DNA of 64,000 nucleotides from Haematobia irritans (GCF_050003625.1 NC_134397.1:273352070-273416069), one strand, 5' to 3'. Shown: positions 12,837-24,850, counted from the stretch's first letter. The notes: generated by a model from the letters alone, not told the origin. Program-made: numbers and translations.

Positions 12837-14230
12837 AACAAGTAAGGAAAGTCTAAAGTCGGGCGGGGCCGACTATAATATACACTGCACCACTTTGTAG
12901 ATCTAAATTTTCGATACCATATCACATCCGTCAAATGTGTTGGCGGCTATATATAAAGGTTTGTCCCAAATACATACATTTAAATAACACTCGATTTGGA
13001 CAGAATTTGATAGACTTTTACAAAATCTATAGACTCAAAATTTAAGTTGGCTAATGTACTAGGGTGGAACACAATTTTAGTAAAAAAATATGGGAAACAT
13101 ATAAATCTGAAGCAATTTTAAGGAAACTTCGCAAAAGTTTATTTATGATTTATCGCTCGATATATATGTGTTAGAAGTTTAGGAAAATTAGAGTCATTTT
13201 TACAACTTTTCGACTAAGCAGTGGCGATTTAACAAGGAAAATGTTGGTATTTTGACCATTTTTGTCGAAATCAGAAAAACATATATATGAGAGCTATATC
13301 TAAATCTGAACCGATTTCAATCAAATTTGGCACACATGACTATACTATCAATTGTACTCCTTGTGGGAAATTTCAAGCTAATCGGGATAACACTCTGGCT
13401 TCTGGGTCCATATAAGTGCATATCGGGCAAAAGATATATATTGGAGCTATATCTAAATCTGAATCGATTTCAACCAAATTTGGCACGCATAACTACAATG
13501 CCAAATCTACTCCCTGTGCAAAATTTCAACCAAATTGGGCAAAAACTCTGGCTTTTAGGACCATATTAGTCCATATCGGGCGAAAGATATATATCGGAGC
13601 TATATCTAAATCTGAACCGATTTCAATTAAATTTTGTACACTTGACTATACTACTAATTGTACTCCTAGTGCAAAATTTCAACCAAATTCGGCCAAAAAT
13701 CTGGCTTCTGGGGCCATATAAGTCCATATCGGGCGAAAGATATATATGGGAGCTATATCTAAATCTGAACCGATTTCAATCAAATTTTGCACACTTGACT
13801 ATACGACTAAGTGTTATGTTTGTACAAAATTTCAAGAAAATCGGTGTAAAACTCTGGCTGGTGGCTCCATATTAGTCCATATCGGGCGAAAGATATATAT
13901 GGGAGCTATATCTAAATCTGAACCGATTTCTTCCAAAATCAATAGGGTTCTATTCTGACCCAAATTAGGAACATGTGCCAAATTTGAAGGCGATTGGACT
14001 TAAATTGCGACCTAGACTTTGATCACAAAAATGTGTTCACAGACAGACGGACGGACGGACGGACGGACAGACGGACAGACGGACAGACGGATATGGTTAT
14101 ATCGACCCAGGGACCCACCCTGAGCATTATTGCCAAAGACACCATGTGTCTATCCTGTCTCCTTCTGGGTGTTACAAACATATGCACTAACTTATAATAC
14201 CCTGTTCCACAGTGTGGCGCAGGGTATAAT
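12837..14230 (-). mobile_element. DINE-1-like repeat, family A, copy A-3
   Basis: On the plus strand it starts AACAAGTAAGGAAAGTCT with hairpin GTCGGGCGGGGCCGAC, and ends GTGTGGCGCAGGGTATAAT. It contains 153-bp type units, and the GACGGACGGACGGACAGAC microsatellite is at about 14046-14092. It inserted into the 29-bp minisatellite; an uninterrupted duplicate of the target is visible at about 14805-14830. Confidence 0.8.
14042..14092. repeat. GACG/GACA tetranucleotide microsatellite
   Basis: Tandem GACGGACGGACAGACGGACAG steps inside A-3. This is the expanded form of the CCGTCTGTCCG block conserved in all three DINE-like families here. Confidence 0.9.
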
Positions 14231-15317
14231 AATATCTTGACAAAATATTCTCAAGGAATAAAATTTTGACAAAATTTTCTCTAGGGATAAAACGTTAACA
14301 AAATTTTCTCTAGCAATATCATTTTGACAAAATTTTTCTATCGAAAAAATGTCCTATAGAAATAAAATTTTGAAAACAGTTTCTATAAAAATAATATATT
14401 GACAAAATTTTTTCTATTTTGCCCCAATAATTTGACAAACCTACTTTTCCTCTGTTGGTTAAGTTTCACATGGTTTTAAGCTGAAATAAAAACAACAATA
14501 AATATTGAAGAATAAGCCAACAAATAACAAAAAAAGGAATAACATTTTGACAAAATTTTCTATAGGAATAAAATTCATTATAAGATAAAATTTTGACAAA
14601 ATTTTTTCTAGGAATAAAATTTTGACAAAATTTTTTTCTATGGTTAAAATTTTTATAGGAATAACATTTTCACAAAATTTTCTATAGGGCTAGAATTTTG
14701 ACAAAATTTTCTATAGGATAAAATTTGGACAGCATTTTTTTAGGAATACAATTTTGACAAAATTTTCCATAAAAATAATATTTTGACAAAATTTTCTATA
14801 CAAATAATATCTTGACAAAATTTTCTCAAGGAATAAAATTTTGACTAAATTTTCTCTGGGGATAAAATGTTAACAAAATTTTTTCTAGCAGTACTATTTT
14901 GGCAAAATTTCCTATCGAAAAAATGGTTGACAAAATTTTCTCTAGAAATAAATTTTGAAAAAAAATTATGTAGAAATAAAATTTTGAAAACATTTTCTAT
15001 AAAAATAATATAATAAAATTTTTCTAGGAATAAAATTGTTGACAAAATTTTCTATAGAAGAAAAAAAATTGATGAAATTTAGAAAACAATTGACACAATT
15101 TTTTCAAGAAAAGAATATTGACAACATTTTCTAAATTTTGAGAAAATAGAAAAATTGGTATAAAAACTAGGGATAACATGTTGACAACACTTTCTCAAAA
15201 TTTCCTATAGAAAAATTTTTCTATGGAAAAAACTATTGACAAACTATTCTTTAGAACAAAATTAGACAAAATTTTCTATAGAAAAAAAATTGACAAAATT
15301 TTTTATAGGAAAAAATT
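14231..15317 (-). repeat. 29-bp minisatellite array with internal duplication
   Basis: Degenerate repeats of AAAATTTTGACAAAATTTTC plus TATAGGAAT. The stretch starting GGACAGCATTTTTTTAGG occurs both at about 12750 (left of A-3) and at about 14720. That shows a larger duplication within the array, made before A-3 arrived. Confidence 0.8.
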
Positions 15318-15412
15318 TTCATTCGTTTTGTTTTGTTATTGTTGGTTATTTTCTTTAATCATTGTTGTTGTTTTTTTTATTTCAGCTTAATACCATGCAT
15401 TGACTAAACTAC
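15318..15412 (+). repeat. Repeat family F7 fragment
   Basis: TTCGTTTTGTTTTGTTATTG, then TTTCAGCTTAATACCATGCA and TTGACTAAACTAC match 393-505. It is in the opposite orientation to the F7 end at 14430-14545, on the far side of the minisatellite. Confidence 0.55.
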
Positions 15413-15514
15413 AAAAATTCTATAAAATTACAAAATTTTTTAAAGGAATCAAAATTTGCAAAATAAAATATTTATATTTGGTAAAATTTTCTTCAAATGT
15501 TGGTAGATTATTTT

Positions 15515-15640
15515 TTGATCGAGTAGCAACCGTGCTTCCAATGGCGTTACGACTCGCATCGTCTTGCGTTACGACTCGCATCGGTCCAATGATGCCACCA
15601 GCTCATAAACCGCCCCAAGCTTTCTCTGGATGCATTGGTA
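15515..15640 (-). pseudogene. Tc1/mariner-superfamily transposase relic
   Basis: The minus strand reads MHPEKAWGGL, stop, AGGIIGP, then DDASRNA and TVATR. It resembles the block (M)HPEKVTVWCG(L/F)WAGGIIGPYFF seen in insect mariner-like transposases, as I remember them. One in-frame stop and a lost YFF segment show it is dead. Flanked by a minisatellite and a hAT-like element. Assignment is by motif memory only. Confidence 0.45.
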
Positions 15641-15776
15641 GCTTTTGCAATGCTGCTGGCTGGACTTAACTCTAAAATCGGCAATTCTGCTTATTTGCGT
15701 ACCCATTGGTTAGCTTCTTTGCTTTCTTCATCGCTTTCTGAACAGAGGGCGCATTTCGATATTAAGTAATCGTTGT

Positions 15777-16934
15777 CAGTGTTGCCAGTATTTTTTGGCT
15801 TTTGTCCCCAATTTATGATGTTTTCGTCCCCAAAAATCCCCAATTTAAACTTAAATTCCTCACAAAAATCCCCAACACATTTTTGACAAGTTTTTTTGAA
15901 AAAAAAAAAATAAAGCAAGAATTCAACAAGCTGCAATAAGACCAAAATTTCGAACCACAACACCAAGAGACTGGTGATCGTCTTCCAAATGCTGGAGGTA
16001 TAAAAATGGGAGTTTGGTCGCTTGTATTTATGAACGAAAATTTACTTCTAAATATTCAAATAGTAAAACTAGGGTGTAGACACGTTGCCAAAGCTGGTAG
16101 AATTCTACCAGAAACGATAGATTTTTTATTGTTTGGTAGATTGGTAGAATTTTTGATGTTTTGATAGATTTTGTAAAGATGTACTTCATAAATTTTCTAT
16201 AGAATAAACTTCAGACAAAATTTTCTACATAGAAATACAATTTTGAGAAAATTTTCAACATAGAAATAAAATTTTGAGATAATTTTCTTACAGAAAAAAA
16301 TTTTAACCAAATTTTCTATAGAAATAAAATTTTGAGATAATTTTCTTTACGGGAAAAATTTGACAACATTTTCTATAGAAATAAAATTTTCACAAAATGT
16401 TCTATATAGAACTAAAATTTAGAGATAATTTTTTATAAAGAAAAAATTGACCAAATTTTCTATAGAAATAACATTTTGAGATAATTTTCTTTACAGGAAA
16501 AATTTGACAACATTTTCTATAGAAATAAAATTTTCACAAAATTTTCTATATTGAACTAAAATTTAGAGATAATTTTTTATACAGAAAAAATTGACAAAAT
16601 TTTCTATAGAAATAAAATTTGGACAAATTTTTCTATATAGAAATACAATTTTGAGATAATTTTTTATACAGCAAAAAATCTTGACAAAATTTTCTATAGA
16701 AATAAAATATTGACAAAATTTTCTATAGAAATAAAATGTTGGCAAAATTGTCTATAGAAATAGAAATTTGACAAAATTTCTTACATACAATATTGTTAAA
16801 AAAGATTAAACCGATTTCTCTAAAACATCCCCACAAAAATCCCCAAATTTATGGAAATTCCCCACCAAATTTCGTCCCCACTCGCGAAAAAATATCCCCA
16901 ATTTGGGGAAAAATCCCCAATACTGGCAACACTT
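15777..16934. mobile_element. hAT-like non-autonomous element hAT-1, 1,158 bp
   Basis: Ends CAGTGTTGCCAGTATT and AATACTGGCAACACTT are inverted (one terminal mismatch). They are flanked by a perfect 8-bp duplication ATCGTTGT at 15769-15776 and 16935-16942, the target-site length of hAT elements. The sub-terminal DNA repeats CCCCAAAAATCCCCAA-type words. The interior holds another GGTAGAATTCTACC element end (about 16085-16170) and the 29-bp minisatellite. No transposase is visible. Confidence 0.85.
16180..16800 (-). repeat. 29-bp minisatellite inside hAT-1
   Basis: Tandem AAAATTTTCTATAGAAATA with the GACAAAATTTTC variant, in the opposite sense to the array in B-1. About twenty degenerate units. 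Confidence 0.85.
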
Positions 16935-16942
16935 ATCGTTGT

Positions 16943-17576
16943 TAAGACAATTCATTTTTAATTTATAGACCAAACTGAATTATACTTTATTTCGTTTGCC
17001 ATCAGCCATTCGAAATTTAAATTTCAAATGTGGGGTTCTGGTTTTTCACTGTGAGTAGTATCCTCGTACTAAAGTAGGAAACGAGTGGTAGACATATTTT
17101 TTGACTGATCATCTTCCATTTGTCCACAGGGCAATATTTTATGAGATCTCCCAAATTAACACACAATTACTCTCTTTCCTGTCTTATCTCTAAATTACTC
17201 CAAGCCTCTCGTCTTAAACCGTATGGATTATCCCTCTCTAAATGGCTGTCTCATGCTACAATCACTTGAATATTCTCATGTGATGGTGCTAGTGCACTAT
17301 TGCCGATGATATTGGAGATAGTTTCTGAACAGCGCCTTAGTTGCTGTATTCTCCTTTGGTTTGACTGTTGTTTTGAGATGTTGCATCAACCATCACTATT
17401 CTCCAATGTTGTACACTTGAGTTGTAGTACCACAAGTGTGTTGTGATGACTACAAGCATCCACATACACATTCACTTTTCAGTGCTTCACTTCAATCGCC
17501 AAAAATAAGGCATGCACTAAATAAACCATACATTTTTGGTTTATCAAATCCACTTGGAAAGGCCCGAAATGGAGAC

Positions 17577-17621
<45 letters not shown>

Positions 17622-18526
17622 ACAACCAATGGAGGACATCATCAACCATTTCACAACGTGACTTTAGTGGGTCTACTCCAAGTTGGGAATAATCTAAACG
17701 ACAATCATACTTTGCAAAAATATTGACTCGGGGAAAACCTCAACAGAAACGGAGATGATGCTTGAATAGTCATCACCATCGTCATCATCATCATCGTTGT
17801 ACACGGTCTGTCAGTGAATGTGTGGAGGAGTTGACAGTGCCACTCTTATGAATGAAATTGAATATCCTCTCCTGAGTAAACCACAAGAGTACCAAAATGG
17901 GCTCTTTGAAATAAAACTCATTAGCAGAGTAACATTTCTCAATGTACATCAAAAATGGATGTAACCTTGAGCAAATTGCTTAAAATTTAAAATTACATCA
18001 GATTTTTTTTTACTCATTGTAACCTCAACTACATCCTGTTGCTGATTTTCATTTTATAACTGTGGTCATTACGCGAAGTGGAAAAATGAATTATTTGGTT
18101 TATGAAAAGGAAAGGATGCGAGAATTGGGGTAAAAACTTTCGACACAGAAATATATTAACGTAAGTTTATATTTTTTAACAGATAAGCTAAAATCGCTAC
18201 CTGCTTCTCAGGTAGATAGTCTTCACATTCACTAGAAGTTGGATCTTTAGTTTAAAACTTTCAGTATTATGAGTGACACAACTTTTGTTATAGCCAAAAA
18301 GATGAACAATATGTAATTTCACTTGCCAATAAATATTGCAGGTGTATCATAAACTTGGCTTGATGATGAGTTCCGAACACTTTGCCAGGAAAATCAACCA
18401 TCTCGGATATGTATCCAAAGTTCATTCGTAGTGATATGTGAACCGAACACCAGCTGAAATGAAAACGAAACAAATCCATTATTTTTTGCATGAAATCTAA
18501 GGCTAACATAAATCGAATCATTCTTA
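16943..18526. other. No gene seen; (AG)n microsatellite at 17579-17618
   Basis: Mostly single-copy-looking DNA. A 40-bp pure AG/GA run lies at 17579-17618 and a CATCATCATC run near 17775. Frames across the AG run read Glu-Arg repeats only. No exon, RNA gene or TE is recognised. Confidence 0.45.
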
Positions 18527-19563
18527 TTATACACACCACCATAGAATGGTGATGGGAGTATAATTAGTTTGTCATTCTGTGTAACGCAAGTAAAATATCA
18601 ATCTGGCTAAATATATGTATATTTGATAAGGGAAAAAATCTAAGAGCATATAACGGTGTGCGTCTGCCCGTCAGTCTGTCAGGGTGTCCGTCTGTCTGTT
18701 GTAATCACGCTACAGTCTTCAGTAATGAAGCTATCGTGCTGAAATTTTGCCCAAACTCGTATTGTGTTTGCGGGCAGATCAATTTTAAAGATCAGTCTAG
18801 ATTTTCATATAGGCCAAATTTTATCCGATTTGTCTGAAATTTAAAATCTAGAAGTACTTTGGGTCCAGACATAAGTGTGCCGAATATGGTATGTATCGGT
18901 TCATATTTTGGTATAGAACTCATATAGACCGACCCCCACGATTTGATTTCTTGAATGTGTAGACACCTGAATAATATTTACCTGATTTGCTTTAAATTCA
19001 AAATCTACAGGTATTTTGAGTTTATACATAATTTTTATCCGATTTGCCTGGAATTGAAAATCGAGAAGTATTTCAGGCGCCGAAAATGGCGTGAATCGGG
19101 CCATATTTGGTATAACCCCTCATTGACAGTCCATGTTTTAGGTATATATGTGGACTTGATAAAGTATCAGACATCAAATCTACACCCAGAGAAGGAATAT
19201 AATCACCTCAAACATGTTTTAAGAGCAAAATGTTATTTTTGGGTGGTGACCATGTAACATGGTTTTCGCAACCATGTTATTTTCTCGGAAATCATGTATC
19301 TGATTTCGGCAAGCAGGGTATATTTGACCAAAAAATAACATTTTAGTGACAAACATGTTACATGGTCACCACACAAAAATAACATTTTGCTCTTGAAACA
19401 TGTTTGAGGTGATCATATCCCTTCTCTGTGTGTATCTGCACTTCTAAATATTTCCAAGTAACACGCTACAATGAAGAGTTTCCAAAAAAAAACAAATATA
19501 TTTGATTCATGGCGGTGGGTATTTAAGATTCGGCCCGGCCGATCTTAAGTCCGTATATACTTG
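18527..19563 (+). mobile_element. DINE-1-like repeat, family C, copy C-1
   Basis: Begins TATACACACCACCATAGAAT and ends ATGGCGGTGGGTATTTAAGA, TTCGGCCCGGCCGAT and CCGTATATACTTG. It has the family C words GTCTGTCAGGGTGTCCGTC, ACAGTCTTCAGTAATGAAGC and GTGCTGAAATTTTGC. A TA-flanked MITE (19183-19432) is nested in it. Non-autonomous. Confidence 0.75.
19183..19432. mobile_element. Foldback MITE with TA target site
   Basis: Arms CACCCAGAGAAGGAATATAA and TGATCATATCCCTTCTCTG are inverted, and inner arms include TGACCATGTAACATGG and CCATG..ACATGGTCA. TA flanks both sides. A second copy is at 51176-51422 and a third end at 32414. Non-coding. Confidence 0.7.
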
Positions 19564-19796
19564 CTATGCTATATAAGAATAATTCGATTTAGGTCAAATA
19601 ATCTCTATATCTCTATGAGACAGACGAGTTTTAGAAGCCTCTGTTGAAACGATTTTGCAAAATTGTTCCTCATGTTCAAGAAGAGATGGTGCCAGGACCG
19701 GACTGTATGGTAGGTGTATAAGAACCTCCGAAACTCCCAATGCTTCTCCAGAATTCCTATCTTTAATATTTCGCGATTAGGAACCACTAAAGCCAA

Positions 19797-20277
19797 TTTA
19801 ACTTTGTTTTAGTTCATGGAATTATAATATATGGAGAAAGTTTCGTTTACTCTAATAATTTTTTGCGTACGTTAGTTAACTGAACCAAAAAACCGGAAAA
19901 AATTATACACAAATGAGGTAAAAAGTTCTACTAAATTCGTACTTCTCACCAAATAGTTCATTATTTCTTTAAATTTGTAAATTTTACTACAAATTCGTCC
20001 ATCATGAACTTCGTATGTCACTAAAGACATTCTTGCAATTTTGAACTCCAATTTTTTCTTTCAAACTACAAAATTTTTTTTAACAAGTTGAAAAAAATAA
20101 TTATGTCTAATAAATTTTCTTGAATTTGTCGAAAAAATATTTACTTATTTTTGTGATATCGGCGTGATTTCAGCGTTTGTAATACTGTTTAGGTCAAATT
20201 TTCTAAAAATATTAAAAAATTTCTAAAATTAGATAAATGTTTTCCTCCTGGTGGGTTCACTGTTTTTTCAGTGTAGG
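19797..20277 (+). repeat. MITE-like family F5 copy
   Basis: Matches 1600-2085: TTTAACTTTGTTTTAGTTCA, TTTGTCGAAAAAATATTTAC, GATATCGGCGTGATTTCAG and the end GTTCACTGTTTTTTCAGTG. It abuts a mariner relic on its right. Confidence 0.65.
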
Positions 20278-20405
20278 GACCCATTGTTGAAGCATTTTGG
20301 ATTCAGGTAGGGCACCAACCGTTTCTGCAGATGCCGTAGATGTTGTCCTCTTATTTTCTACGTACGGGAATAAAACGAAATCATTGGATGCCAAGTCAGG
20401 ACTAA
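20278..20405 (-). pseudogene. Mariner-like transposase relic, third catalytic Asp region
   Basis: The minus strand reads SPDLASNDFVLFPYVENK and continues ETVGALPESKMLQQW. This fits the C-terminal (S)PDLA(P/S)NDFFLFP.VKNK..PEEAV block of mariner-like transposases, where the D of (N/S)D is the third catalytic residue. Only about 40 codons survive, with no start and no ITR nearby. It shares no obvious flanks with the other mariner elements here. Confidence 0.5.
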
Positions 20406-20515
20406 AAGGGTTCAGGTTTAGATATAGCCCCCATATAAATCGACCCTCCGATTTGGTTCCTTGAGCTTCTCGATACCACTATTTGTAGCCAATTTACCTG
20501 AAAAAAGAAATATAG
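20406..20515 (-). repeat. DINE-like unit fragment
   Basis: GGTTTAGATATAGCCCCCAT then ATAAATCGACCCTCCGATTT is a single family B/C-type unit without element ends. Confidence 0.5.
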
Positions 20516-20747
20516 GTTAATGGAAACAATTAAGGAAAAATTTATTTTAAATTTATTATATAAGAGTTTATATTCCCTATACATATATGTCAATCTGAAA
20601 AGGCAAAATCTCTACATTTCCAATTTTCATCTGCTTCTGCCCTAGGACGAAAACACTGTTAGTAAGGAAAAATTTGGAAAATATTTAAAGCATAAGCCAC
20701 ATTTATGCAATCGCTGTATAGTATGTTATATGCATTTTATCAATTTT
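20516..20747. other. Spacer, nothing recognised
   Basis: AT-rich DNA between a DINE-like fragment and copy B-2. No gene signal. Confidence 0.35.
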
Positions 20748-22333
20748 TATACCCTCCATCATAGGATGGGGGTATATTAACTTTGTCATTCCGTTTGTAA
20801 CACATCGAAATATTGCTCTAAGACCCCATAAAGTATATATATTCTGGGTCGTGGTGAAATTCTGAGTCGATCTAAGCATGTCCGTCCGTCCGTCTGTTGA
20901 AATCACGCTAACTTCCGAACGAAACAAGCTATCGACTTGAAACTTGGCACAAGTAGTTGTTATCGATGTAGGTCGGATGGTATTGAAAATGGGCCATATC
21001 GGTCCACTTTTACGTATAGCCCCCATATAAACCGATCCCCAGATTTGGCTTGCGGAGCCTCAAAGAGAAGCAAATTGCATCCGATCCGGCTGAAATTTGG
21101 TACATGGTATTGGTATAGGGTCTCTAACAACCGTGCAAAAATTGGTCCACATCGGTCCATAATTATATATAGCGCCCATATAAACCGATCCCCAGAGTTG
21201 GGTTGCGGAGCCTCAAAGAGAAGCAAATTTCATCCGATCGGTCTGAAATTTGGTACATGATATTGGTATATGGTCTCTAACAACCATGCAAAAATTGGTC
21301 CACATCGGTTCATAATTATGTATAGCCCCCATATAAACCGATCCCCAGATTTGGCTTGCGAAGTCTCCAAGAGAAGCAAATTTCATCCAATCCGGTTGTA
21401 ATTTGGAACATGGTGTTAGTATATGATCTTTAACAACCGTGCCAGAATTGGTCCATATCGGTCCATAATTATATATTGCCCCCATATAAAACGTTCTCCA
21501 GATTTGACCTCCGGAGCCTCTTGGAGGAGCAAAGTTCATCCGATCCGGTTCAAATTAGGAACGTAGTGTTAGTATAGGTCGCTAACATCCATACCAAAAT
21601 TGATCCAATCACACAAAAATTGGTCCATATCGGTTCATAATCATGGTTGCCACTAGATCCAAAAATAATCTACCAAAATTTTATTTCTATAGAAAATTTT
21701 ATTTCTAGAGAAAATTTTGTTAAAATTTTATTCGGTTCATAATAAAATTTTCATCATTGTCAAAATTTTATTTCTATAGAAAATTTTGTCAAAATTTTAT
21801 TTCTATAGAAAATTTTGTTCAAATTTTATTCGGTTCATAATCATGGTTGCCACTCGAGCCAAAAATAATCTACCAAGATTTTATTTCTATAGAAAATTTT
21901 GTCAAAAGTTCATTTCTATAGAAAATTTTGTTAAAATTTTATTTCTGTAGAAATTTTTGCCAAAATTTTCTTTCTATAGAAAATTTTGTCAAAATTTTTA
22001 TTTCTATAGAAAATTTTGTGAAAATTTTATTTCTATAGAAAATTTTGTTAAAATTTTATTTCTGTAGAAAATTTTGTCAAAATTTTATGTCTACTTTGTC
22101 AAACTGAATTATATACGTATTGGATCGATCTTTTTTGATTTAATACATACCACGTATGGACTTACATACAATTTAGAAGATGGTGTTAGGAGGTTTGAAG
22201 ATACCTTGCCATCGGCAAGCGTTACCGCAACTTAAGTAATTCGATGGCAGTGTTTAGAAGAAGTTTCTACGCAATCCATGATGGAGGGTACATAAGCCTC
22301 GGCCTGGCCGAACTTACGGCCGTATATACTTGT
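20748..22333 (+). mobile_element. DINE-1-like repeat, family B, copy B-2
   Basis: Starts TTATACCCTCCATCATAGGA and ends GATGGAGGGTACATAAGCCT, TCGGCCTGGCCGAACTTACG and GTATATACTTGTT. It contains the AGACCCCATAAAGTATATAT block, CCGTCCGTCCGTCTG, four to five 153-bp units and the 29-bp minisatellite (about 21660-22095), in the same order as B-1. Confidence 0.85.
21660..22095 (+). repeat. 29-bp CTATAG minisatellite inside B-2
   Basis: TTTTATTTCTATAGAAAATT with TTGTCAAAA; adjacent CTATAG cores at 21774 and 21803 are exactly 29 bp apart. A larger block beginning TTCGGTTCATAATCATGG is repeated within it, as in B-4. Confidence 0.9.
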
Positions 22334-22507
22334 TTCTAATTAGCAATGGCGATATGGACTAGATCTCGCCAAGATAGATGGTCAATTGTTGGTTTTAGGG
22401 AAAATGTTGACCGAATCGAGAGAAATTTATACCCTATTCACATTTTAACCGATTCTGTAGGAAGTCTGTCATTACAGGGAGTAGAACCATTACATCTCTG
22501 TGTTCCC

Positions 22508-22975
22508 TACACTCATAGAAAAAATCGTGCACGACGTGCTCATTTCAAAACGATTCGTTCATGAAAGTGAATCAACACACATGTGGTGTCGAACGGAGAA
22601 GAGGCGATGTCAATCTGACAACGATAAAATGACAACATGCGTTGTCGAAATAACAACCAGCGTTCACGATCTGAAAACGTTATGGTTAAGAATTTATAAA
22701 CAGAATTAAAAAAGATTTCCGCTACCGTGGCTCGAACCTGTGTTTGCTGCACCATACGCGTTAACAGTCGCCTTAGCACATTGCACCACCGAGAGAGTTG
22801 TCATAATAACGTCTAACGATTATTTTAAGACTTTTCATGGCCAAAGAATGCCGTTCATGAAATCGTGAACGCCCGTGGACGAGATTGTGAACATTCCGTT
22901 TTGATTTTTTGTGAACGTTTCCGTTTCATTTTGTCACCGTCTGTTCACGACTTTGGAACGTAATTTTTTCTATAG
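22508..22975. mobile_element. Inverted-repeat element F12 with SINE-2 inside
   Basis: The left end CTCATAGAAAAAATCGTGCA and the right end ACGTAATTTTTTCTATAG are inverted partners. ACGACGTGCTCATTTC and GTTCACGA-type words recur within. A SINE-2 fragment lies at 22690-22800. No transposase is visible. Confidence 0.45.
22690..22800 (-). mobile_element. SINE-2 (second tRNA-derived family), copy 1
   Basis: The minus strand has an A-box-like TGTGCTAAGGCG and a B box GGTTCGAGCC about 45 bases apart, with TATGGTGCAGCAAACACAG between them as in the other SINE-2 copies. It lacks a proper acceptor stem, so it is a tRNA-derived retroelement rather than a tRNA gene. Confidence 0.5.
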
Positions 22976-23373
22976 TAGATGAGTTGGATATGACTACAAT
23001 ATCTGAACCGATTTGGAGACATATAAGTACATATCGGACGAAAGATATATTCCGTGGTACGAAATTTGAAGTAGATCGGTTGGTAAATACGTCAAATATC
23101 ACCAGATGGGTGATAAAAATATATAACAGCTATATCTAAATCAGAACAGATTTTTCTCAAAATCAATGGTGATTGTCTTTGAGGCGAAGTAAGGCCCAAT
23201 GCCAAATTTGAGGATGATCATACTTAAACTGCGAACTGTAATTTGCACACAAAACACATGTACAGACAGACAGACAAACATCGGTAAATCGGCTCAGAAT
23301 TGAATTCTAAGACAATCGGTGATGGGTTTCAGACGGGTTCTTCTTGTCATACATACAAATGCACAAACTTCCC
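22976..23373 (-). repeat. Decayed family A DINE-like relic
   Basis: Keeps ATATCTGAACCGATTT, ACATATCGGACGAAAGATAT, CAGCTATATCTAAATCAGAA and the ACAGACAGACAGACAAACAT block. Hairpin end absent. Confidence 0.55.
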
Positions 23374-23674
23374 TGTAAAAAAAAAATATTGGATGGTGTT
23401 CCACAACATTTCTAATTAAGAGCATCCCGGAATGCTCCATCAAATCTGTTCCACTTCCAATGAAGTTCTTTTGGACCCGTCTTAAAACATACGCTATTTA
23501 GCTGTTTAAAGTCAACACTTTGGACAATTAAATGTCACAAAAAAAAGAACAGAAAATCAACAAAAAAGTAAAAAAATAATGAAAATAAAATGACTTTTTC
23601 ACTTACATGGAAATTCTTTTGAGATTATGTTGCAAATTATGAAAGTTTTCAATTTTTTATTGCGTTTAAATGAA
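23374..23674. other. Spacer, nothing recognised
   Basis: AT-rich DNA with no gene or repeat that I can name. Confidence 0.35.
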
Positions 23675-24587
23675 AACAAGTATATAGGCCGTAATTCGGC
23701 CAAGCCAAATCTTATGTACCCTCCACCATGGACGGTACTAAAGACGGCCATCCACAATCGAATTACTTGGGTTGCGGTAACACTTGCCGATGGCAAGATA
23801 TCTTAAAACTTCATAACACCGTCTTCTCAATTGTAAGTTAGTCCATACGAGGTATATATTAAACAAAAAAAGACCGATTAAATACGTAAATAATTCAGTT
23901 TGACAAAATTTTCTATAGAAATATTGACAAAATTTTTTATAGTAATAAAATTTTAACAAAATTTTCTATAGAAATAAAATTTTGGTAGATTATTTATGGG
24001 GATCGGCTATATATAACTATAGACCGATATGGTTGTTAGCGCAATGTACCAAATTTCACCACGTACCAAATTTCAACCGGATCGGATGAATTTTGCTCCA
24101 CTAAGAGCTCTGGAGGTCAAATCTGGGGATCGGTTTATATGGGGGCTATATATAATTATGGACCGATGTGGACCAATTTTTGCATGGTTGTTAGACACCA
24201 TATACTAACACCACGTACCAAAATTTCAGCCGGATCGGATAAAATTTGCTTGTCTTAGAGGCTCCGCAAGCCAAATCTGGGGGTACATTTATATGGGGGC
24301 TATAAGTAAAAGTGGACCGATATGGCCCATTTGCAATACCATCCGACCTACAACAATAACAACTACTTGTGCCAAGTTTCAAGTCGATAGCTTGTTTCGT
24401 TCGGAAGTTAGCGTGATTTCAACAGAAGGACGGACGGGCGGACGACGGACGGACATGCTTAGATCGACTCAAAATTTCAACACGACCCAGAATATATATA
24501 CTTTATGGGGTCTTAGAGCAATATTTCGATGTGTTACAAGTGGAATAACAAAGTTAATATACCCCCATCCTATGGTGGAGGGTATAA
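23675..24587 (-). mobile_element. DINE-1-like repeat, family B, copy B-3
   Basis: On the plus strand it starts AACAAGTATATAGGCCGTAA, then TTCGGCCAAGCCAAATCTTA and ACCCTCCACCATGGACGG. It ends CCATCCTATGGTGGAGGGTA. Shorter than B-1 and B-2: about two units and four 29-bp repeats (23885-23990). It carries GGACGGACGGGCGGACGAC. Confidence 0.8.
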
Positions 24588-24663
24588 AAATTTCGATTGT
24601 TAAGATTTGAACGAGTGGTCTCAATTTTTATTTTCATTCATACTAAGAACACCAAAGAACATC

Positions 24664-24850
24664 TCGAATTGACCTTTCGACGCTCCGTGTTCAATGTTGT
24701 TTGTGGCTGAGTGCGTTAAGCGATCTGTTATGGTGCAAACAAACACTGGTTCAATCCCTGGTCGGAACGATAAAGTTTTTCAAATTGTAAAAATTAGATA
24801 ATTAGAATAGGAAAGTGTAATAAAAAATATTGATACAAATAAAAATTTTA
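24664..24850 (+). mobile_element. SINE-2, best-preserved copy
   Basis: A box TGGCTGAGTGCG at about 24714 and B box GGTTCAATCCC at about 24751. These are followed by a non-tRNA body TTTTTCAAATTGTAAAAATT and AGTGTAATAAAAAATATTGA. The body and the upstream ATTGACCTTTCGA are shared with 36100-36236, so the repeat unit is larger than a tRNA. Two A/B-box internal promoter motifs suggest ancestral Pol III transcription. Confidence 0.6.

Larger units (their letters stand above)
12481..14545 (-). repeat. Repeat family F7, copy carrying minisatellite and family A element
   Basis: Read on the minus strand, the F7 words found at 385-860 occur at 14545-14430 (CAACAGAGGAAAAGTAGG, TTGTCAAAT) and at about 12725-12490 (CCCTATAGACTGCAAGA, ACCACATTCCTCATGAG). 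Between them lie a 29-bp minisatellite array and the family A element A-3. The copy at 385 is continuous at this point. Confidence 0.6.

Noticed and set aside
17436..17726. 96-codon frame with Glu-Arg repeats
   Set aside because: Produced by the (AG)n run at 17579-17618.
20703..21539. Several 90-108 codon frames in B-2 and similar ones in the other DINE-like copies
   Set aside because: They follow the 153-bp repeat (153 is divisible by three), occur on both strands and read as repeated peptides such as MGAI.NYGP.
24700..24775. Possible tRNA-Ser/Leu gene
   Set aside because: No matching acceptor stem, and the sequence continues into a repeated SINE-2 body.
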